The translations under genes and the position numbers were made by a program. 64,000 nucleotides of DNA from positions 1,550,001 through 1,614,000 of the forward strand of contig OW818687.1 of NCBI GenBank assembly GCA_942493275.1, in the 5' to 3' direction. Source of the DNA: G942493275 sp942493275 (GTDB lineage Bacteria > Actinomycetota > Coriobacteriia > Anaerosomatales > PHET01). Within the stretch, counting starts at the first letter, position 1, and each line of letters starts with the position of its first letter. Below are positions 1 to 8,223 of the stretch, piece by piece. The notes beneath the pieces are model-generated. The model was not told the origin of the DNA, did not search any database, and worked only from the letters and a program-made list of their open reading frames with translations.

Positions 1-164
1 TCGACCACCACCAGGTCGAAGGCGCCGGTTCCAAGCGCCTCCAGTGCCTCGACTCCGTTGCCGGCCTGGCCGATGGAGCAGCCCCAGTACTTGCCCAGCG
101 CGAATGCGATCAGCATCCGCATGGTCGGGGAGTCGTCGACGACGAGCACATCGTTGAGGGTCAT
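1..164 (-). CDS. Response regulator receiver (CheY-like), C-terminus outside window
   Basis: Reading leftward from ATG at 164, the visible 54 residues begin MTLNDVLVVDDSPTMRMLI and run to DLVVV at the window edge. The acidic pair DD followed by SPTMR, and a hydrophobic strand ending where the phosphoacceptor aspartate should be, are typical of a CheY-type receiver. The phosphorylatable Asp itself would be codon 55, which is cut by the edge. The start overlaps the stop of the upstream STAS-like gene (ATGA), so the two are probably translationally coupled and act in the same signalling path. Whether an output domain follows cannot be seen. Confidence 0.85.
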   Translation of the reverse strand, partial: MTLNDVLVVDDSPTMRMLIAFALGKYWGCSIGQAGNGVEALEALGTGAFDLVVV

Positions 165-517
165 CGGAGCCCTCCGGAGTCGAGATGGTGACGCGCTTCG
201 TCAGCGCTGGCAAACGTCGACCAACCGGTGTCGATGCGCCAGGCGTCGAGAGAGGACTGAATGGGGGGTGGCACGACGAGCGCGTGATCTGAAGGGTCGA
301 AAGCCTGGTGCTCGCTTGCGACCATCAGGACCGCCACGATGGCGCTGCCCATCGCGCTGAGTTCGGAGCAGTCGGCGATCATCTGCGCTCCGGGCGCCCT
401 CAGCGACTCGCGCACATACTCGCGAAGAACCTGTGCTTGTTCCGTTGCCGAGGAGGCAGCGTCCAGCACTGCCTCAATGCGCCCGCCTTGTGGCGGCGCA
501 TAACTGTGTCGTGCCAT
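161..517 (-). CDS. STAS-like domain protein (putative anti-sigma antagonist type)
   Basis: This is a 118-residue soluble protein. From about residue 45 on, the pattern resembles a STAS domain: a hydrophobic strand (MIADCSELS), a short turn with Gly-Ser (AMGSA), a hydrophobic helix (IVAVLMVASEH), a strand ending in Pro-rich VVPPPI, and a final helix (SADEARHHL). Gly-Ser in the turn sits where family members carry the phosphorylated Ser, but the match is loose and the N-terminal 40 residues are unassigned. It overlaps the receiver gene downstream by 4 bases. A signalling role by partner-switching is inference from fold resemblance only. Confidence 0.5.
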   Translation of the reverse strand: MARHSYAPPQGGRIEAVLDAASSATEQAQVLREYVRESLRAPGAQMIADCSELSAMGSAIVAVLMVASEHQAFDPSDHALVVPPPIQSSLDAWRIDTGWSTFASADEARHHLDSGGLR

Positions 518-679
518 TGGTTATCCACCCCTGCTGTGTGACCCCTCACGGATTACCCCACCCATATTCATTAACGGCTGAATGCGGTTAGAGGTGATTA
601 GGAAACCGAGGTTCCCGAAAGTACCAATCCGGAATGTAGGGTGAAGAACCGGCGCGGCACCGGGCGCCCGGACGCTTCG

Positions 680-3148
680 CTAGGCCGAGAGGACTCGACC
701 GGCGCCGACCAGGTTTCCCTGGACGCAGTCGAAGCCAAGCTCCCCGGCCAACTCGAGTTCGCGCTGCGTTTCCACAAAGCAGGCGGTCGCCAGCGCGCCG
801 CTCTCGTGTGCGGCAGACACGATCGAGGCCAGCGTCGTACGTGCGTGGGATTGGGATGCCGCATCTTTGAGCATGAGACCGTCGGCCTTGAGCTCGCCAA
901 AGCCCAACTTCGCCAAGAGCGACGCCTGTGGCTCGGATGCGGTGCGGTGGAGCACCAGAGGGCACCCGAAGGAGCGCAGCTCGCTGAGCCACTGTGAGAC
1001 GCCGTCGATTCCGAGGTGCCTCGCGCCACCCACTTCGAAACGCAGGCGCGCGGGGTCCACGCCGTGTTCCAGCAAGGAGTGCTCGATCATGAGCAGCAGC
1101 CCCTCGTCCAGAAGGTCCTCCGCGCCGAGGTGAACCGAACAGGAGGCGAGCTCATCATCGGCGAGGGCCCTGATGGCCCTGCTCACCACGATACGGGTCA
1201 CCCCCGGCATGAGCCCAACCCCTCGTGCGGCGGGAAGGAACGCTGAGGGTCGCAGGATACGGTCGCCGTGGCTCAGACGCACAAAGCACTCGTGGTACTC
1301 GGTCACGCCGGACGCCAGGCGCATGACCTGCTGCGCCTCGAGTCGCAATGTGCCGTGGGCGACCGCATCCCTTACCGACGCCAGAAGCTGTTCGCGGGTC
1401 AGCTCGGCGGAGCCCTCGGCTGTGACGGCGCAGCCGCCGCCTCGGCCCTTTGCGACATACATCGCGCGATCAGCCGAGTGCAGCGCCTCGTCGACGTTCT
1501 GACCGAGCAGGGGAGTCACCCCGGTGCTGAGGCTCACGGACACCGGCGGCGAGGCGACTGGAATTCGGAGGTTCTTCATGCGACTGCACAGCTCCTCGGC
1601 GAGGGCCAGCGCTTCACCCAGGTCGTGCTCTGGCAGCAGCATCGCGAACTCATCACCGCACACACGGAAGACGCGAGCACTGCCCGGAGCTGCCGAGGAG
1701 AGGCATATGGCGACCGAGACCAGCACCTCGTCGCCCGCCTGGTGTCCGTGGGTGTCGTTCACGCGCTTGAAGTCGTCGATGTCGATGAACAGCAGATTGC
1801 CCCGACCGCACAGGTCCGCGCCCTGCAGCAGTTCGACCACCGCTGACTCCAGGCTGCGGCGATTGGGCAGTCCCGTGAGCGGGTCGTGCGACGCCAGGTG
1901 TGCCAGCCGGTCGTTGATCTCCCGAGTGTCCGTGATATCGATCGCGCCTCCGATGAAGCCGGCGAAGACCCCGTCGGTGGTCTCTACAGGACGGCCGCTG
2001 TCACGGAGCCAGCGGTACTCGCCGTCTCGGCGTTGCAGGCGGTACTCGATCTCGAATGATCGCCGTCTTGCGAACGCATCACTCACGGTCGATCTCACCA
2101 GTTCCAGGTCGTCCGCATGGATGCCGGTCGACCATCCGCCGTGCATCTCGCTGTCGGTTCCGCCGCCGGTGAAGCGCAGCCACTCCGCGCTGAAGTAGTC
2201 GCGCAGACAGCTCTTGCTGGTGGCCCAGACCATGACCGGCAGTCCCTCCAGCTGTCGCACCAGTCTGTCGCGCTCGCTCGCGAGGATCTGTTGCGCCCGC
2301 GCGAGTTCGGTGATGTCGTCTAGCGTCAGCACCAGACCCTCGGATTTGCCGCTGATGTCATTGAGGCGCCGAATGCCCATGCGGAATCGCCGCGCCGGAC
2401 CTCTCGCGAATGAGATGTCGTCCTCGAAGCGGTCCTCTTCGACCGCCGATTTGAGGAAACGCTCAACATACGGGTCCAACTCCGGCACCAGCACGGGAAG
2501 GATGCCCTGCGCATAGTAGGTGGCGCCCGCGCGGTCCGTCAGCCCTGCGAGTACAGCACCTTGCCGGTTCGCGTGCTGAACCTTGCCGCGTGCGTCGAAG
2601 ATGAAGGCCGCAGCGGGCGTGGCCTCGAATGCGGTGAGCAGATTGTTCTTCTCGTTGACCGCGTCACGCACGCGAGCAGCCATCCGCTCATAATCGACCG
2701 GCCTGTCAGTGGCCGTCCACTCACGAATGAGCACAACCTCTGACAGATCGAAGAAGCGGGTTACGAGATTGTGACACCGCGAATTCTCTCGGGTGGTGGG
2801 GTCCCGCTCCAACAGGCCCACAAATCCGTCGCGCATGAACTTGAGTAGGGCCACGTAGTCGGCGAGCGGGATTCCGCGGTCTCGGTGGAGGCGCGCCTCG
2901 CCGATCGCGAAGGCCCATGTGGCGTCCTCGATCATCGGCGGCCACCGCTTGTCGATCGGAGAGTGCTCGGCAAGCTCGGCGAAGTGGATGAACGACTCCG
3001 TAATGCCCTGCACTCCCAGCCGCCACGCCTCAGAGAGGGTCGAGGTGTAGGCCGTATAGCCCCCGCGTGCCGAGAGGGTCAGCCAGGTGTCGAGGAGCTC
3101 GCACTCGTGCTCGCGCAGGACTCGCCGGAGCTCGCCCTGGTCGATCAT
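680..3148 (-). CDS. PAS-PAS-GGDEF protein with degenerate EAL domain
   Basis: This 822-residue cytoplasmic signalling protein has an all-helical N-terminal sensor-like region (about 1-165), a PAS domain (about 170-285) and a second PAS/PAC of the PAS_3 type (about 295-415). A diguanylate cyclase domain follows (about 420-580) with HDPLTGLPNRR and FIDIDDFKRVND. Its active-site signature reads CGDEF instead of GGDEF. The C-terminal part has the length and spacing of an EAL domain, but the signature position reads ECFVRL and the metal ligands are not recognisable, so phosphodiesterase activity is unlikely. It starts within the stop codon of the LuxR-type gene (ATGA), which implies one transcript and linked function. 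A role in cyclic-di-GMP synthesis is family knowledge; activity with Cys in the first GGDEF position is uncertain. Confidence 0.88.
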   Translation of the reverse strand: MIDQGELRRVLREHECELLDTWLTLSARGGYTAYTSTLSEAWRLGVQGITESFIHFAELAEHSPIDKRWPPMIEDATWAFAIGEARLHRDRGIPLADYVALLKFMRDGFVGLLERDPTTRENSRCHNLVTRFFDLSEVVLIREWTATDRPVDYERMAARVRDAVNEKNNLLTAFEATPAAAFIFDARGKVQHANRQGAVLAGLTDRAGATYYAQGILPVLVPELDPYVERFLKSAVEEDRFEDDISFARGPARRFRMGIRRLNDISGKSEGLVLTLDDITELARAQQILASERDRLVRQLEGLPVMVWATSKSCLRDYFSAEWLRFTGGGTDSEMHGGWSTGIHADDLELVRSTVSDAFARRRSFEIEYRLQRRDGEYRWLRDSGRPVETTDGVFAGFIGGAIDITDTREINDRLAHLASHDPLTGLPNRRSLESAVVELLQGADLCGRGNLLFIDIDDFKRVNDTHGHQAGDEVLVSVAICLSSAAPGSARVFRVCGDEFAMLLPEHDLGEALALAEELCSRMKNLRIPVASPPVSVSLSTGVTPLLGQNVDEALHSADRAMYVAKGRGGGCAVTAEGSAELTREQLLASVRDAVAHGTLRLEAQQVMRLASGVTEYHECFVRLSHGDRILRPSAFLPAARGVGLMPGVTRIVVSRAIRALADDELASCSVHLGAEDLLDEGLLLMIEHSLLEHGVDPARLRFEVGGARHLGIDGVSQWLSELRSFGCPLVLHRTASEPQASLLAKLGFGELKADGLMLKDAASQSHARTTLASIVSAAHESGALATACFVETQRELELAGELGFDCVQGNLVGAGRVLSA

Positions 3149-3792
3149 GGCGACACCAGTCCCCGCCGGATCGCTTCGACCGCAGCCTGGCCTCGGGATG
3201 AGACCCCGAGCTTCTGGTAGACGCGGTACAGGTGATTTTTGACCGTGCGGTCACTGATGTCGAGGCGCTGGGCGATCGCCAGGTTCGTCAGCCCGTCGAC
3301 GACATGGCCGAGGATCTGAAGTTCGCGCACGCTCAGACTTGGATTGAGTGCGCCTCGCTCGCGCAGGGAGCGAGGACGGCCTATCACCCTGCGTGCAGCC
3401 TTGCCCGCGCTCGCGGACGGGTTGGCAACCGTCGAGACGAGCAGGCTCGCGAACCCCGCCATCCTGAGCGGATTCTCCATGGTCGTGGCGCCGAGCGCGG
3501 CCATCTGAATCGAGATCGCGGGATCGCTCAGCATGCATCCGAAGACCACGACCCCTACGCCTGGAAACATCCGCTGGCAGTCGGTCACGTCTGTCATCAA
3601 CTGCTGGGCGCTGCGGTAATGGGCGCTGATCGCCACCACGTCCGCAGTGAAACCTGACTCGGCGCAGCGGCTGAGCTCAACCATCGTGGACGCTCGTCCG
3701 ACGCACGTGGTCAGGGGGCTGTCGTTGAGCGCGAACTCGGCGCCATCGACGCAGAGCGTCGACTGCCCGTACAGGAGCACCTTTGTCGGCAT
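3145..3792 (-). CDS. LuxR/NarL-type transcriptional regulator with pseudo-receiver
   Basis: The protein is 215 residues from the ATG at 3792, which begins MPTKVLLYGQS; an in-frame ATG at 3849 is also possible. The C-terminal 65 residues are a LuxR-type helix-turn-helix (LSVRELQILGHVVDGLTN, then SDRTVKNHLYRVYQKLGV). The N-terminal ~120 residues have receiver-like strand/helix alternation, but the expected phosphoacceptor strand reads VVAIS, with Ser/Ala instead of Asp. Conventional phosphorylation is therefore doubtful. Its stop overlaps the start of the GGDEF gene, so the pair is probably one operon. Confidence 0.85.
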   Translation of the reverse strand: MPTKVLLYGQSTLCVDGAEFALNDSPLTTCVGRASTMVELSRCAESGFTADVVAISAHYRSAQQLMTDVTDCQRMFPGVGVVVFGCMLSDPAISIQMAALGATTMENPLRMAGFASLLVSTVANPSASAGKAARRVIGRPRSLRERGALNPSLSVRELQILGHVVDGLTNLAIAQRLDISDRTVKNHLYRVYQKLGVSSRGQAAVEAIRRGLVSP

Positions 3793-3922
3793 TGTCTTGA
3801 CCCTCGCTTGAGATTGCATTCTTTGCAGCCCGCCGCTTGTCTCGGGCACCTCAGGGTACCATCGTGAGGGCGAGACTAACCAATACGGTGCGGGCTACAT
3901 ACCCAGTCGGCTAGCCCTCGGC

Positions 3923-3941
3923 ATACCCGCAGGGGTATACT
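3923..3941 (+). promoter_or_regulatory. CsoR/CstR-like operator overlapping a -10 box
   Basis: ATACCC (3923-3928) and GGGTAT (3933-3938) form a perfect 6-base inverted repeat around GCAG. This is the layout known for operators of the CsoR family, which sense copper or persulfide. TATACT at 3936-3941 is a good -10 element that overlaps the right arm, so binding would block transcription of the NifX-like/OsmC/rhodanese genes starting at 3989. No CsoR-family gene lies in the window. Confidence 0.55.
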
Positions 3942-3988
3942 TCCCGCAGACCAGAACGCCCGGTCCAATCAGCAGGAGGCAATACGGT

Positions 3989-4363
3989 ATGACGGCACAC
4001 AAGATCGCAGTCCCCACCCACGGCGAAGGCGGCCTCGACGCCCAGCGCTCGGCCCACTTCGGCCACGCCGACTCCTTCACCATCATCGAGCTCAACGACG
4101 GCGAGATCCTCAACGCCGAGGTGCTCGTCAACCCTCCGCACGAGCACGGAGGCTGCGGCCTGACCGTCGCGCTGCTCGCGCAGGCCGGTGTGGACACGGC
4201 GATCGTCGTCGGCATGGGCGGCGGACCGCTCGCGGCGATGAGCTCGCACGGCATGACGCCGCTGTTCGACGACCAGTCGCCCACTCCGCGCGAAGCCGTC
4301 CTGGCATACATCGCCGGCCAGCGCGTCGAGTTCGGCGGCAATCACACCTGCCGAGGCCACTAG
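3989..4363 (+). CDS. NifX/NifB-type dinitrogenase cofactor-family protein
   Basis: This 124-residue single-domain protein belongs to the family typified by NifX and the C-terminus of NifB. Members bind Fe-S or Fe-Mo cluster precursors and occur widely outside nitrogen fixation. Visible features are an N-terminal IAVPTHGEGGLDAQRSAHFGH segment, a His/Cys-containing PPHEHGGCG loop and the glycine-rich VVGMGGGPLAAM turn. The C-terminus (NHTCRGH) adds another Cys/His cluster. It is the first gene of a three-gene plus-strand operon with OsmC and rhodanese genes. No nif genes are nearby, so the role is more likely cluster or sulfur handling than nitrogenase assembly. Confidence 0.85.
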   Translation: MTAHKIAVPTHGEGGLDAQRSAHFGHADSFTIIELNDGEILNAEVLVNPPHEHGGCGLTVALLAQAGVDTAIVVGMGGGPLAAMSSHGMTPLFDDQSPTPREAVLAYIAGQRVEFGGNHTCRGH

Positions 4364-4382
4364 CACCCTGAGGAGATTTCGA

Positions 4383-4835
4383 ATGGATATCGTCACCACA
4401 CGCTGGACCAAGAACCGCCAGTTCGTCGGCTGGGACTCGATGGGTCACGGCATCGTCATGGACACCCCTGCGAGCGGCACCGGTGAGGGCACCGGCTGGC
4501 GGCCCGTCGAGCTGCTGCTGCTCGGGCTTGCCGGCTGTACCGGCGTCGACGTCGTCTCCATCCTCGAGAAGAAGCGCGAGGATGTGCGCGGGGTCGAAAT
4601 CCAGGTCAATGGAGAACCGTTCATCGACGAGTTCCCTCACTACTACCAGACCATTGAGATCGTCTACAGGGTCACCGGTGTCGGCATCAAGCCGGGCTCG
4701 GTCGCCCAGGCCATCGAGCTCTCCGAGCAGAAGTACTGCTCGGTGAAGGGGAGCCTCGGCCCGCAGTGCAACGTGATCACCAGCTTCGAGGTCATCGAGT
4801 TCGAGCCGCAGATCGGCCCGAAGGACCGGTCTTAG
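4383..4835 (+). CDS. OsmC/Ohr-family protein
   Basis: This 150-residue protein has the OsmC fold signature: an N-terminal strand rich in polar residues, then RPVELLLLGLAGCTGVDVV with a Cys, and a second Cys in EQKYCSVKG. The pair corresponds to the two redox cysteines of this family, which reduce organic hydroperoxides or persulfides. It starts 20 bases after the NifX-like gene and its TAG shares one base with the GTG of the rhodanese gene. The neighbours point to sulfur or thiol stress rather than osmotic stress, which is inference. Confidence 0.88.
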   Translation: MDIVTTRWTKNRQFVGWDSMGHGIVMDTPASGTGEGTGWRPVELLLLGLAGCTGVDVVSILEKKREDVRGVEIQVNGEPFIDEFPHYYQTIEIVYRVTGVGIKPGSVAQAIELSEQKYCSVKGSLGPQCNVITSFEVIEFEPQIGPKDRS

Positions 4836-5149
4836 TGTTCGGCTTCGGCGCCAAGACCATCACCGTGGCAGAGCTCGCCGAGAAGCTCGCACACGGCAAG
4901 CCCACTCTCATCGACGTGCGCGAGCCCTACGAGTTCAAGGCCGGTCACGTCAAAGGGGCGGTGAACGTGCCGCTGGGGACGCTCGCAGGCAAGCTCGGCA
5001 AGTACAAGCCTGAAGCCGAGATCTACGTGATCTGCCAGTCGGGGCACCGAAGTGTGACCGCGGTCAAGACGCTGAAGCGCGCGGGGTTCGAGCACGCGTA
5101 CAGCGTCAAGGGCGGCACGTCGGCGTGGAAGGGCAAGCTGGCGAAGTAG
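4835..5149 (+). CDS. Single-domain rhodanese (sulfurtransferase)
   Basis: The GTG at 4835 overlaps the OsmC stop by one base and gives a 104-residue protein; longer upstream starts would lie inside the OsmC gene. The rhodanese core is clear: LIDVREPYEFKAGHVKGAVN, then YVICQSGHRS carrying the persulfide-forming Cys, and the closing GGTSAW. Such proteins move sulfane sulfur between thiols. It is the last gene of the NifX-OsmC-rhodanese operon, consistent with a persulfide-handling module. Confidence 0.9.
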   Translation: MFGFGAKTITVAELAEKLAHGKPTLIDVREPYEFKAGHVKGAVNVPLGTLAGKLGKYKPEAEIYVICQSGHRSVTAVKTLKRAGFEHAYSVKGGTSAWKGKLAK

Positions 5150-5158
5150 GGGCGGGGG

Positions 5159-5902
5159 CTAGCTCCTGCCAAGGTTCCCCAGCCCCTTCGCCACCAGAAG
5201 GTGCCAGACGATCATCAGCAGGCCGCCGGGAATCGCGATTCCGGTCACCAGCGCCTCCGAGCCCGACCCGAACGTGTAGGCGGTCGTGTAGACAGCGAGG
5301 ATGCTGATGCCGACGATGCCCGTGAGCGCCGTCTTGCGGCCGAACACGCGGCCGCGCAGCATCGTCACCGCAATGACCAGCGTGCCGATCTCGGAGACCA
5401 GGAAGCCGAGATAGGCGCCCGCGCTGCCGTGCGCGCCGCTCGCGAGCAGCGCAGCAGCCGCGGGCTCGAGCAGCGCCTGCCCGACAGGTGCGGCCGAGGC
5501 CCACTGGCGGCCGAGCTCCAGCATCGGCAGTGCCGCGCTGTTGGCCGCGAACACCGCGGTGCCGGCGGCCACCGTCACCAGACCGAGGATGGCCAGCCCT
5601 GGCTCCGTCTTGCGGTGCGCCCCGAAGAGCGCGGCGTACATCGGAAGGCTGATGAGCGCCAGCACCACGTTGAGGAGATCGAGGTTGCGCAGGCCGAGCA
5701 GCGGGTTCTCGGCAAGTTGCGCGAGCCACGCCTCCGCCGTCGCTGGAACGGTCTCGGGGCCCCATCCGGGAATCATCGTAAGCACGATGTCGAGGAGCAT
5801 GCCGGTCACCGCCACAAGCGCGACAACGCCGCCCGCCCGATACAGGAGGCGCCACCCCGCCTCGCTCGCGGTCGGCTCGTTGCGTGCGACTTCGGTGTTC
5901 AT
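5159..5902 (-). CDS. Multi-pass membrane protein, DUF4386-like
   Basis: This 247-residue protein has about six hydrophobic segments, for example VVALVAVTGMLLDIVLTMIP, LLNVVLALISLPMYAALF and ILGLVTVAAGTAVFAANSAA. Its overall layout resembles the DUF4386 family of actinobacterial membrane proteins, whose function is unknown. It is transcribed divergently from the hydrolase at 6000, and the shared 97-base spacer carries two TetR-like dyads. It ends 10 bases from the convergent rhodanese gene. Confidence 0.65.
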   Translation of the reverse strand: MNTEVARNEPTASEAGWRLLYRAGGVVALVAVTGMLLDIVLTMIPGWGPETVPATAEAWLAQLAENPLLGLRNLDLLNVVLALISLPMYAALFGAHRKTEPGLAILGLVTVAAGTAVFAANSAALPMLELGRQWASAAPVGQALLEPAAAALLASGAHGSAGAYLGFLVSEIGTLVIAVTMLRGRVFGRKTALTGIVGISILAVYTTAYTFGSGSEALVTGIAIPGGLLMIVWHLLVAKGLGNLGRS

Positions 5903-5932
5903 GGTTGCTCTCCCCGCAGGTGTGGTAGTAGC

Positions 5933-5969
5933 CTAACGGTGTTAGATTGTTGCACCTAACAGCGTTAGG
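5933..5969. promoter_or_regulatory. Twin TetR-like operator dyads in divergent spacer
   Basis: CTAAC-GGT-GTTAG (5933-5945) and CCTAAC-AGC-GTTAGG (5955-5969) are two near-identical inverted repeats. Their centres are 23 bases apart, about two helical turns, in the spacer between genes starting at 5902 (minus) and 6000 (plus). Arms of this kind with a 3-base spacer are typical TetR-family sites, and one regulator could control both genes. No TetR gene is present in the window. Confidence 0.6.
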
Positions 5970-5999
5970 GTCAAGTCGCCTTCCGATGAGGAGCTGTCC

Positions 6000-6893
6000 A
6001 TGGCCGTGCCCGGCACAAGCGTCCGCGTTCTTCGCATTGTGGGCTGGATCGTTCTCGGTGTGCTGCTCGCGCTCTACGTCGGTTTCCCGACCGCTATGGC
6101 GATCGCGGCGATCTATCCGTCGCGCTCTGAGGTCGGGTCGCCACCTGATGGATTCCGCGAGATCACCATCACCACTGAGGACGGCGTGGCCCTGAAGGCG
6201 TGGTACAGAGAGTCCGACAACGGCGCCGCCATCATCGTCGTGCATGGCGCCGGCGGCTCGCGCGAGTCCATGCGCCGCCAGTCCGAGATGCTCGGTGAGA
6301 ACGGCTATGGTGTGCTGGCCCTGGATCTGCGTGGGCACGGCGACAGCGACGGCTCCACCAACCGACTCGGCTGGGAGGGAACCCGCGACATTGCAGCAGC
6401 TGTCGCGTTCCTGGGCGAGCAGCAGGGCGTGCGGAGCATGGGCGCGCTCGGCTCATCGATGGGAGGCGAGGTGCTGCTCGGCGCGAGCGGGGAGTGCCCA
6501 GAGATCGTGGCCGTCGTGGCCGACGGCGCGACCCGTCGCTGCACCTCTGAGCTGCTTGCGCTCCCTTCTGAACGCCCACTCGTGCGCAACTTCACGGCGC
6601 GCGTCATGTACACCGCGGTGCAGGGATTCACGCGCACGGCGCCGCCGAGCCCACTCCTGGACGAGATGCTCGGAGCAGACTCGACCGAGTTCATGCTCGT
6701 CGCCGCGGGTAACAACCAGCTTGAGACTGCGTTCAACGCGTACTTCGCCGAGGCGCTCGGAGAACGTGCGGAGCTGTGGGTGGCTCCCGGGGTCGATCAC
6801 ACTGGAGCCTTCACGCGCTATCCCGACGAGTACGAACAGCGCGTCCTCGGCTTCTTCGCACGCGAACTGTCCGCCGCCCCGGTCTCGGAGTAA
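6000..6893 (+). CDS. Membrane-anchored alpha/beta hydrolase
   Basis: This 297-residue protein has an N-terminal uncleaved membrane anchor (about residues 10-40) and an alpha/beta-hydrolase domain. The oxyanion-loop motif VVHGAGGSRES and the ALDLRGHGDSDG strand precede the nucleophile elbow GSSMG (Ser153). The likely catalytic His is in VDHTGAF near residue 267. The substrate is unknown; members include esterases and peptidases acting at the outer face of the membrane. It is divergent from the DUF4386-like gene with shared operators, and is followed 11 bases later by an Old Yellow Enzyme gene. Confidence 0.82.
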   Translation: MAVPGTSVRVLRIVGWIVLGVLLALYVGFPTAMAIAAIYPSRSEVGSPPDGFREITITTEDGVALKAWYRESDNGAAIIVVHGAGGSRESMRRQSEMLGENGYGVLALDLRGHGDSDGSTNRLGWEGTRDIAAAVAFLGEQQGVRSMGALGSSMGGEVLLGASGECPEIVAVVADGATRRCTSELLALPSERPLVRNFTARVMYTAVQGFTRTAPPSPLLDEMLGADSTEFMLVAAGNNQLETAFNAYFAEALGERAELWVAPGVDHTGAFTRYPDEYEQRVLGFFARELSAAPVSE

Positions 6894-6904
6894 AGGACGC
6901 CACC

Positions 6905-7888
6905 ATGCCGCTTATCGACCAGCCGCTCGACTGCGGCCCACTGAGTCTCAAGAACCGCCTGGTGATGCCGCCGATGGCGACGTCGAAAGCGCACCCCGAC
7001 GGGCGCGTGAGCGACGAGTTGCTCGCCTACTACGACGAGAAGTCGCGCAGCGGTCTGCTGGGGCTGGTGATCACCGAGCACTGCTTCGTGAGCGAGCAGG
7101 GCCGCAACCGCATCGGCCAGCCCTCCGTCGCCGAGGACTCCATGGTCGAGGGGCTCGCTCGCCTCGCGAACGTGCTTCACCGCAACGGCGTGAAGGCGGT
7201 CGTCCAGATCAGCCACGCGGGAGCCTCATCGATGGTGCCCGAGCGGGAACTGGTGGGACCATCCGACGTGGCGACCCCGCTGGGTCTCGGCGCCGCGCCG
7301 CGCCCCCTGACCAGCGGCGAGATCGCTGACGTGGTCGCGCAGTTCGCGCAGGGAGCGCGGCGCGTGAAGGAGGCTGGCTTCGACGGGGTCGAGATCCACT
7401 CAGCCCACGGCTACCTGCTCAACCAGTTCTTCTCGCCCCTGACGAATAGGCGCTCCGACGAGTACGGCGGCGACCTTGCGGGCCGAATCCGGTTGCATCT
7501 CGAGGTCATCAGCGCGGTCCGTGCAGCGGTTGGTCCCGAGTTCGCCGTGCTGCTGCGCCTCGGCGCCAGCGACTACCTCGATGGCGGCTCCGAGATCGCC
7601 GACAGCGTCGCCGCCGCGCGCGAGTTCGAGCACGCCGGGGTCGACGCGCTCGACATTACCGGCGGGCTCTCCGGCTACGTGCGGCCGGGGCACAGCGAGC
7701 CCGGCTACTTCTCGGAACTCTCCGAGCCCATCAGGCGAGCGGTGAAGGTCCCGGTCATCCTCACCGGCGGCGTCACCGACCCCAGTCATGCCGAGCACCT
7801 ACTTGCCGAGGGGGCGGCCGATCTCATCGGCGTGGGGCGTGCGCTTTTGAAGGACTCGAACTGGGGGATGAACAACGATGTTGAGTAG
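6905..7888 (+). CDS. NADH:flavin oxidoreductase (Old Yellow Enzyme family)
   Basis: The protein is 327 residues from the ATG at 6905, which gives the family's usual beginning (PLIDQPLDCGPLSLKNRLVM). FMN-barrel landmarks are VMPPMATSKA, VVQISHAGASS, the active-site EIHSAHGYLLNQF segment, and SPLTNRRSDEYGG. The C-terminal phosphate-binding region includes ILTGGV and LIGVGRALL. It lacks the extra Fe-S and FAD domains of 2,4-dienoyl-CoA or 2-enoate reductases, so it is a stand-alone ene-reductase type. It may be co-transcribed with the hydrolase upstream. Confidence 0.92.
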   Translation: MPLIDQPLDCGPLSLKNRLVMPPMATSKAHPDGRVSDELLAYYDEKSRSGLLGLVITEHCFVSEQGRNRIGQPSVAEDSMVEGLARLANVLHRNGVKAVVQISHAGASSMVPERELVGPSDVATPLGLGAAPRPLTSGEIADVVAQFAQGARRVKEAGFDGVEIHSAHGYLLNQFFSPLTNRRSDEYGGDLAGRIRLHLEVISAVRAAVGPEFAVLLRLGASDYLDGGSEIADSVAAAREFEHAGVDALDITGGLSGYVRPGHSEPGYFSELSEPIRRAVKVPVILTGGVTDPSHAEHLLAEGAADLIGVGRALLKDSNWGMNNDVE

Positions 7889-7931
7889 CGGCAGCGCCGC
7901 AGTCAGTCACCGACCTGCGAGGGGAACCGTC

Positions 7932-8213
7932 ATGAAACGCATCGCCCTGGCCGTCACGATCTTGGTCGCAGCGCTCGCGCTCACCGCTTGTGCACCGGAT
8001 GCCACTGGCGCCGGCGGCGGCCCGGACGCCGCCGGGTTCCTGACCGGGTGGTGGCAGGGGTTCACGGTGCTGTTCACCTTCTTGTGGTCGCTGTTCAACG
8101 ACAACGTCGCGATCTACGAGGTCAACAACAGCGGCGGCTGGTACGACTTCGGCTACCTTCTCGGAATCATGATGTTCTGGGGCGGCGGCGGCGCGGGCTC
8201 CCGCGGCCGCTAG
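7932..8213 (+). CDS. Small lipoprotein with one membrane-like segment
   Basis: This 93-residue protein starts at ATG 7932. A signal peptide ends in the lipobox ALTAC, with the lipidated Cys near residue 17. The rest is rich in aromatic residues (GWWQGFTVLFTFLWSLFND, then a Trp/Tyr/Gly-rich tail ending FWGGGGAGS). I do not recognise a characterised family. It lies 43 bases after the Old Yellow Enzyme gene on the same strand. Confidence 0.7.
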   Translation: MKRIALAVTILVAALALTACAPDATGAGGGPDAAGFLTGWWQGFTVLFTFLWSLFNDNVAIYEVNNSGGWYDFGYLLGIMMFWGGGGAGSRGR

Positions 8214-8223
8214 CCGTCTCGCG

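Noticed and set aside
3989..4363. Nitrogen fixation locus
   Set aside because: Only a NifX/NifB-family single-domain protein is present; no nitrogenase or other nif genes are adjacent.
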